Source of the DNA: Chondrosia reniformis
Lineage: Eukaryota; Porifera; Demospongiae; Chondrillida; Chondrillidae
Assembly (NCBI GenBank): GCA_947172415.1
Contig: OX359200.1
Span: forward strand, 2,978,501 to 3,042,500
DNA: 64,000 nt
Reading direction: 5' to 3'
The notes under the pieces were generated by a model. It saw only the letters and a list, made by a program, of their open reading frames with translations, ran no database searches and was not told the DNA's origin. Within the stretch, counting starts at the first letter, position 1. The number at the start of each line of letters is the position of its first letter. Made by a program: the position numbers and the translations under genes. Of this stretch, positions 56,272-64,000 are shown one piece after another.

Positions 56272-59200
56272 TACTAGGTGTATGTACTATTCATATATAC
56301 TAGTTAGATGTGTATGTACTAGTTATATGTACTAGTTATATGCAGTACTCATGTGTACTATTTGTATGTACTAATTTTATGCACTAGGAGTATGTACTAG
56401 TTTTATGTACTAGTTGTATGTACTAGTATTAGGTATACTTAATAGTTGTATGTTGTAGTTGCATGTAGTAGTTGTATGTACGAATTGTATGTACTGGTTG
56501 TATGTATATATTACTTGTATGTCCTAGCTGTGTACTAGTTGTATATACTAGTTTTATGTGGTAGTTTTATGTTCACTTTCTATGAACTAGCTGTATGTAC
56601 TAGTTTCTTGTTGTTCGTACTAGTTGTATAATCTCTTTCTATGTACTAGTTGCATGTACTAGTTTCTAGCTAGTTGTGTGCACTGGTTGCGTGTACTAGT
56701 TGCAAATATTGCTTGTATGTCCTAGTTGTATATACTAAGTGTATGTACTATTTATATATACTAGTTATATGTGTATGTACTAGTTATATGTACTAGTTAT
56801 ATGCAGTACTAGTGTGTACAGTTGTATGTACTAATTTTAGGTCTAGTTTTATGTACTAGTTGTAGATACTAGTCGTATGTACTAGTTGTAAGTTATAGTT
56901 TTATGTACTAGTCGTGAGTAATCGTATGCACTCGTTGCTAGTGTTATGTACTAGTTTTATGTACTAGTTGTATGAACTAGTACTAGTTATATTTACTCGT
57001 GGAAGATACTAAATGTATGTACTACTTGTATAAACTAGTGTTTTGGACTAGTTGATTGTACTAGTTCTATTAAGTAGTTATATTTACTAGTTGTATGAAC
57101 TAGTAACATGTACTAGCTGTATGTACTTGTACTAGGTTTATTTACTAGTTGTAGGTAGAAGTTGTATGTACAGGTTTTATGTAATAGGTGTATGTACCAA
57201 TTCTATGTTCTAGTTGTATATACTAGTTGTATGTACTAGTTATGTTGTAGTTGTTCGTGCTAGTTGTATTAACTAGTTTTATGCACCTTTTATGTACTAG
57301 TTGTATGAACTACTTGTATGAACTAGTTGTAGGTACTATTACTGGTAATATTAACTAGTTGTAGGTACTACTTGTATGTACTAGTTATATGAACTAGTTG
57401 TATGTACTATTTACTAGTTGTATGTACTAGTTGTATGTTCTGGTTGCATGTACTATTTTTATGTACTAGTTATATGTCCTAGTTATATGTATAAGTTACT
57501 AGTTATAAGTTCTAGTTGTACCTTCTAAATGTGTGTACTAGTTATACGTACTAGTTGTGTGTACAAGTTGTAGGCACTAGTTGTAGGTACGGGTAATATT
57601 AACAAGTTGTAGGTACTACTTGTATGTACTAGTTATATGTACTAGTTTAATGTACTATTTACTAATTGTATATACTAATTGCATGGCCTGGTTGGATGTA
57701 CTAGTTGTATGAACCAGTAATATGTACTAGTTGTCTGCACTAGTTGTATGTACTAATTGTAGGTCTAGTTTTATGTACTAGTTGTATGAACTAGTCCTAG
57801 TTATATTTACTCAATGAAGATACGAAATGTACGTAGAAGTTGTATGAACAAGTTTTATGGACTAGTTCATTGTACTAGTTGTATGTAGTAGTTATATTTA
57901 CTAGTTGTATGAACCAGTTACATGGACTAGTTGTATGGAGTAGTACTTTGTTTATTTACTGGTTGTAGGTACAAGTTGTATGTTTAGGTTTAATGTAATG
58001 GTTGTGTGTACTAATTGTATGTTCTAGTTGTATATACTAGTTGTATGTACTAGTTATGTTTTAATTGTTTGTCCTAGTTGTGTTAACTAGTTGTATGCAC
58101 TATTTATGTACTAGTTGTATGAAATAGTTGTAGGTACTATTACTGGTAATATTAACTAGTTGTAGGTACTACTTGTATGTACTAGTTGTATGTACTAGTT
58201 GTATGTACTACCTACTAGTTGTATGTACTAGTTGTGATTATTATTTACTAGTTGTATGTACTAGTTGTATGTACTTGTTGTAAGTTCTAGTTGTATGTAC
58301 TAGTAATATGTACTAGTTGTGTGTACTAGATGTTTGTACTATTTGTATGTACTAATTACATGTACTACTTCATTGTACTAATTGTATGTACTAGTTGATT
58401 GTACTAATTGTATGTACTAGTACAATTTATTTCTACTAGTTGTAGACACTAGTTGTATGTAGTAGTTGTATGTAATAGTTGTATGTACTAGTTATATGTA
58501 CTGGTTGTATGTACTAGTTGTATGTACTAGTTGTATGTACTACTTATATGTACTAGTTGTATGTACTAGATGTTTGTACTATTTGTATGTACTAATTACA
58601 TGTACTACTTCATTGTACTAATTGTATGTACTAGTTGATTGTACTAATTGTATGTACTAGTACAATTTATTTCTACTAGTTGTAGACACTAGTTGTATGT
58701 AGTAGTTGTATGTAATAGTTGTATGTACTAGTTATATGTACTGGTTGTATGTACTAGTTGTATGTACTAGTTATGTACCAGCTGTATACACTAGTTGTAT
58801 GTACTACCTTTATGTACTCGTTCTTTGTACTAGTTGTATGTACTAGTTGCTGTACTAGATATGTACCAATTGTGTATATTACTTGTATATACCAGCTATG
58901 TACTAATTATATGGATTAGCTTTATGTACTCTTTCTATGTACTAGTTGTTTGGACTAGTTTCTATTTCTATGTACTAGTTGTAAGTACTAGTTGTATATA
59001 CTCGATACTTGTTGTATGTACTAGTTGTAAGTACTAGTTGTAGGTTCTAGTACTAGTTGTACTAGGTATTAGATAGGTTCTAGTTGCATGTACTAGTTCA
59101 ATGTACTAATGGTATGTTCAAGTTTATATTCTAGTTGTATATACTCTTTATATGTACTAGTTACCTGTGTATGGACTAGTTTTATGTAGTAGTTGTGTGT

Positions 59201-62200
59201 ACTAGTTATATATGTATGTAATAAGTATATGTACTAGTTGTATGTACTAGGTGTATGTAATAATTATAGTTTCTAGTACTAGATATAGTGGTTACTAGGT
59301 GGGTACAAGTTGTATGTACTAGCTGTTTGTACTATTTGTATGTACTAATTGACTGTACTAGTTGATTTTACTAGTTGTATGTACTAGTACTAATTATATT
59401 TACTAGTTGTAGGTACAAGTTGTATGTAGTAGTTGTATGTAATAGTTGAATGTAATAGTTTATGTACTAGTTGTGTGCACTAGTTCTATGTATACATTAC
59501 TTGTATGTACTAACTGTGTACTAGTTGTTTATACTAGTTTTATGTAGTAGTTTACGTTCTATGAACTAGCTGTATGTACTGGTGACTTGATGTGGTATGT
59601 ATGAGTTTCATGTACTCTTACTATGTACTTGTTGCATGTGCTAGTTTCTAGTTGTATGTACTAGTTGTATGCACTGGTTGTGTGTACTAGTTGTATATAT
59701 TACTTGTATGTCCTCGTGGTATGTACTAGGTGTATGTACTTGTTCTATGTACTAGTGGTATGTAGTAGTTTTATTTACTAGTTGTATGTACTAGTTATAT
59801 GTAGTAGTTGTGTATACTAGTTTTATGTGTTAATTTTATGTACTAGGTGTATTTACTAGTTTATATACTAGTTGTATGTACTAGTTTTAGTTGTATTTAA
59901 TAGTTGTAGGTACAAGTTGTATGTAGTAGTTGCATGTAGTAGTTGTATGTACGAATTGCATGTACTAGTTGTATGAAATAGTTGCATGTACTAGTTATAT
60001 ACCAATTGTATATACTAGTTGTATGTATATATAACTTGTATGTCCTAGCTGTGCACTAGTTGTATATATATACTAGTTTTATGTGGTAGTTTTACATTTC
60101 ACCTTCTATAGACTAGCTGTATGTACTAGTGTTTGGTTGTTCGTTCAAGTTGTATGCACTGGTTGTGTGTACTAGTTGTATATATTACTTTTATGTCCTA
60201 GTGTTATGTATGAGTTTTATGTATGCTTTCTATGTAATAGTTGCATGTACTAGTTTCTAGTTGTATCTACTAATTGTATGCACTAGATGTGCGTACTAGT
60301 TGTATGTATTACTTGAATGTCCTAGTTGTATGTACTAGGTGTATGTACTATTTATGTATACTAGTTATATGTGTATGTACTAGTTATATGTCCTACTTGT
60401 ATATACTAGTTGTAGGTTCTAGTTCTAGTTATACTAGGTACTAGGTAGATCCTAGTTGAATGTACTAGATACACGTTGATGTACTATTATGTATGTACTA
60501 GTTATATGTGTTTGTAATAAGTATATGTACTAGTTGAATGTACTAGTTATATGTACTAGTTGCATGTACTAGCTGTATGTAATAGTTACAGATTCTAGCA
60601 CTAGGTATAGTGGGTACTAGATAGATAGAAGTTGTATGTACTAGCTGTTTGTTCTATTTGTATGTACTAATTGCATGTATTATTTGTATGTACTAATTGT
60701 TTGCACTAATTATATGTACTAGTTGTATGTACTAGTTGTATGTACTAGTTGTATGGAGTAGTTATGTACCAGTTGTATGCACTAGTTTAATGTACTAGTT
60801 TTATGCACTCGTTCTATGTACTAGTTCTATGTACTAATTTTATGTACTAGGTGTATATACTAGTTTTCTCTACTAGTTGTATGTACTGGTATTAGTTATA
60901 TTTAATAGTTTTTGGTATAGTTGTATGTTGTAGTTGCATGTAGAAGTTGCATGTATGAATTTTATGTACCAGTTGAAGAACTAGTTGCATGTAATAGTTA
61001 TGTACCAATTGTATGTACTGGTTGTATGTATTTATTACTTGTATGTACTAGCTATGTACTAGTTGTGTGTATATACTAGTTTCTAGTTCTATGCATCAGC
61101 TGTTTATAATACTTGTATATCTTAGTTGTATGTACTAGGGGTCCTAGTTATATGTTCTAGTTGTGTCCGATTGTATGTACTCACAATATTTACTATTTGT
61201 AGTTACTAGTTGTATGTACTAGTTGTTGTACCAGTAACTAGTTGTAGGTTCTAGTTGTACATACTAATTGTATGTATTATATGTATGTACTAGTTTTATG
61301 TTCTAATTTTTTGTATTAGTTGTATGTATGTTGTGTGTACTAGTTGTATATAGTCGTTGTCTGTACTGTTTACAGGTACTAGTTGTGTGTACTAGTTGTA
61401 TGCACTAATAATATGAACGAGTTTTAAGTACTAGTTATATGTACTAGTTGTATATATGCTCTAGCTGTATGTAATAGTTATAGGTTCTTTATGGTACTAG
61501 TTATAGTGGGTACTAGGTAAGTACAAGTTGTATGTACTACCTGTTTGTTCTATTTGTATGTACTAATTGCATGTATTATTTGTATGTACTAATTGTATGC
61601 ACTAATTATATGTACTAGTTGTATGTACTAGTTGTTTGTACTAGTTGTATGGAGTAGGTGTATATATTAATTGTATCTACTAGTGTTTTGTACTAGTACT
61701 AGTTGTATTAACTAATTGTAGGTATTGGTTGTGTGAACTAGGTGTATGTAGCCATTATCAACCATTGTATATACTAGTTGTATGTATTAGCTGTGTACTA
61801 ATTGTATGTACTAGTTGTTCGTACTAGTCCTATGTACTAGGTGTAAGTACTATATATATGTACTAGTTATATGTGTATGTACTGAATATATGTATTAGTT
61901 TTGTGTAATTGTTGTATGTACTAGTTGTATGCACTAGTTGTATGTCATCGTTGTATTTTCTAGTTGTGCTAATAGTTTTATGTACTAGTTATACGCATCA
62001 TATATGTACTAGTTGTATGTACTAGTTGTATGTACTAGTTGTATGTACTAGTTGTAGGTTCTAGTACTAGTTATACTAGGTACCAGTTGTATGTACTAGT
62101 TGTTTGTACTAGTTCTATGTACTCAATACTAGTTGTATGTACTAGTTCTAGGTAATTGTTGTTGGTTCTAGTGCTAGTTGTACCAGGTACTAGGTTGGTT

Positions 62201-64000
62201 CTAGTTGTATGTACTAGTTGTTTGTACTATTTGTATGTACTAGTTGTTTGAATTGGTTGTGTTTAATTGTTGTGTGTACCAGTTGTGGGTACTAGTTGTA
62301 TGTACTACTTGTGTGTACTAGTTGTATGTACTAGTTGTATGAACTAGTTATATATACTAGGTGTATGTAATATTTATAGTAGTAGTTATATGTGTACGTA
62401 CTTGTTATATGTACTAGTAGTGTGTTGTATATAATAGGTATATTTACCAGTTGTAGTTACTATTTGTTTGTACTAGTTGTATGTAGTAGTAACTAGTTGT
62501 ATGTACTAGTTGTATGTGTCTAGTTGTATATACTCGTTGTATGTACTAGTTGTATGTAATTGTTGCATGTTCTAGGTGTATGTACTAGTTGTATGTTCTA
62601 GCTGTTTGTACTAGTTGTACGTAATAGTTCTATGTACTAGTTTTATGTATTAGTTGTATGTACTAGTTGTATGTAAATCCTAGTTGTTTGTACTAATTTT
62701 ATGTACTAATTGCATGTACTATTTGTATGTATTCTTTGTATGTACTAGTACTAGCTATAGTTTTAGGTTGTGTGTACTAGTTGTATCTACTAGTTGTAGG
62801 TTCTAATTGTATACACTAATTGTAGATATTAGTCGTATGTACTAGTTGTATGTACTAGTTGCATACAATTGTTGTATATACTAGTTGTGTGTGCTAGATT
62901 TAAGTACTAGTACTAGTTATGTTTGCTAGTTGTAATATTTCCTTGTTGTAGGTTCAAGTTGTATGTTCCAGTTGTGTGCACTAATGGTAAGTAACAGTCA
63001 CTTGTTGTATGCACTATATGGTTGTGTTTTCTAGTTATATGTACTTGTTGTATGTATTAGGTGTATGTGCTAGTTAATGGATTAGTTGTATATACTACGT
63101 GAATGTACTAGTGGTGTGTACTAGTTGTATGAACTCTAGATGTATATACTAGATGTATACTAGTTGTATGTACTAGTTGTGGTTCTAGTTTTATGTAAAA
63201 GTTGTATGTACTAGTTGTGTATACCAGTTGTATGTATTATATATTGCGTGAACTAGTTTTATGAACTAGTTATATGTATTAGTTGTATGTACTATGTATA
63301 TGTACTAGTTTAATGTTCTAGTTGTATGAACTATTTGTACGTACTAGTTGTATGCACTAGATGTGTGTACTACTTCTATGTACTCATTAGTAGTTCTATC
63401 TACTAGTTGTGTGTTCTTGTTTATGTACTAGTTGTATGTACTAATACTTGTTATATTTACTAGTCGCAGGTATTAGTTGTGTATACTAGTTGTATGTACA
63501 ACTACTAGTTATATTTACTAGGTTTAATTATTAGTTGAATGTATTAATTGTAATTAATAGTTGTATTTACTAGTTGTATATACTAGATGTATTTACTAGT
63601 TATTATTACTCATTACTAGCTGTATGTGCCAGTTGTATGTTCTAGTTGTATGTACTAATACTAGTTTTATTTACTAGTCGTAGATACCAGTTGTATGTAC
63701 CAGTTGCATGTACTGGTACTAGGTATATTTAATATTTGTAGGTACTATATGTATGTACTAGTTGTAGGTACTAGATTTATGTTCCAGTTGTAGGTAGTAG
63801 TTGTATGTATTAGTTGTATGTAATAGTTTTTATGTACTCATAACTAGTTGTATGTACTAGCTGAATGTAGTAGTAACTAGTTGTGTGTACTAGTTATATG
63901 TACTAGTTGCATGTATTAGTTGAATGTACTAGTTGTATGTTCCAGTTGTATGTACAAGTTGTATGTTCTAATTGTTTGTACTAGTTGTATGTACTAGTTG
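56272..64000 (+). repeat. 13-bp satellite array, plus orientation, to window end
   Basis: 7.7 kb of plus monomers without any inserted element. A ~240-bp unit is duplicated in tandem with almost no differences (58323-58562, 58563-~58780). The long higher-order unit recurs near 56.4-56.8, 59.4-59.8 and 59.9-60.4 kb. The reading frame at 58834-59037 is satellite translated, not a gene. Confidence 0.95.

Noticed and set aside
58834-59037. An open frame rich in YVLVV and SFMYSFYVLVV repeats
   Set aside because: It is the 13-bp satellite read in one frame, not a protein gene.

Overview
This is a repeat-only stretch of a eukaryotic, probably invertebrate, genome. No bacterial gene organisation and no host gene can be recognised. 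Evidence for a metazoan-type genome is: several copies of a non-LTR retrotransposon with a restriction-like endonuclease (RLE; R2/R4/NeSL/Hero supergroup), an APE-type LINE fragment with an (ATG)n tail, a spliced DDE transposon, a Penelope-like fragment with a hammerhead motif, and about 31 kb of simple-sequence satellite. The species cannot be read from the sequence; the DDE transposase resembles families I associate with sponges and cnidarians, which is only a hint.

The matrix is a 13-bp satellite, monomer GTACTAGTTGTAT (reverse ATACAACTAGTAC), with many diverged monomers and longer higher-order units. It reads in the plus direction from 634 to about 5640, in the minus direction from about 5640 to 21153, and in the plus direction from there to the end, apart from a ~105-bp flipped patch near 45240. 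Everything else is inserted into it.

Layout: E1 (1-634, 3' end of a retrotransposon copy); DNA transposon D1 (655-3776); satellite; E2 (5862-10248, minus); satellite (minus); Penelope-like remnant with a hammerhead-like RNA (16312-16706); satellite; DNA transposon D2 (19334-20671); satellite; orientation switch at ~21153; unassigned insertion U1 (22773-23305); satellite; E3 (26884-31245) and E4 (31261-36897) in tandem, E4 being split by element D3 (34250-35551); satellite; E5 (38061-42413); satellite with MITE-like D4 (43201-43959); E6 (45863-50227); satellite; LINE fragment L1 (50626-51830); satellite; E7 (54942-56271, internally deleted); satellite to 64000.

The main story is the E family. 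A full copy is ~4.35 kb: a 5' end that can be drawn as an HDV-like self-cleaving ribozyme, one long ORF of ~1,255 codons (two Myb-like modules, reverse transcriptase with YMDD, CCHC knuckle, RLE with RPD...E), a ~270-bp 3' UTR with a conserved 10-bp stem-loop, and a T-rich end. All seven copies lie in the same orientation relative to the satellite, including E2 in the inverted block, and two are separated by one monomer. This points to a retrotransposon that targets the satellite. Every copy here carries at least one disabling lesion, so the window holds recently dead copies. Flank comparison shows that some copies (E4/E5/E6) were also spread by unequal exchange of the satellite array.
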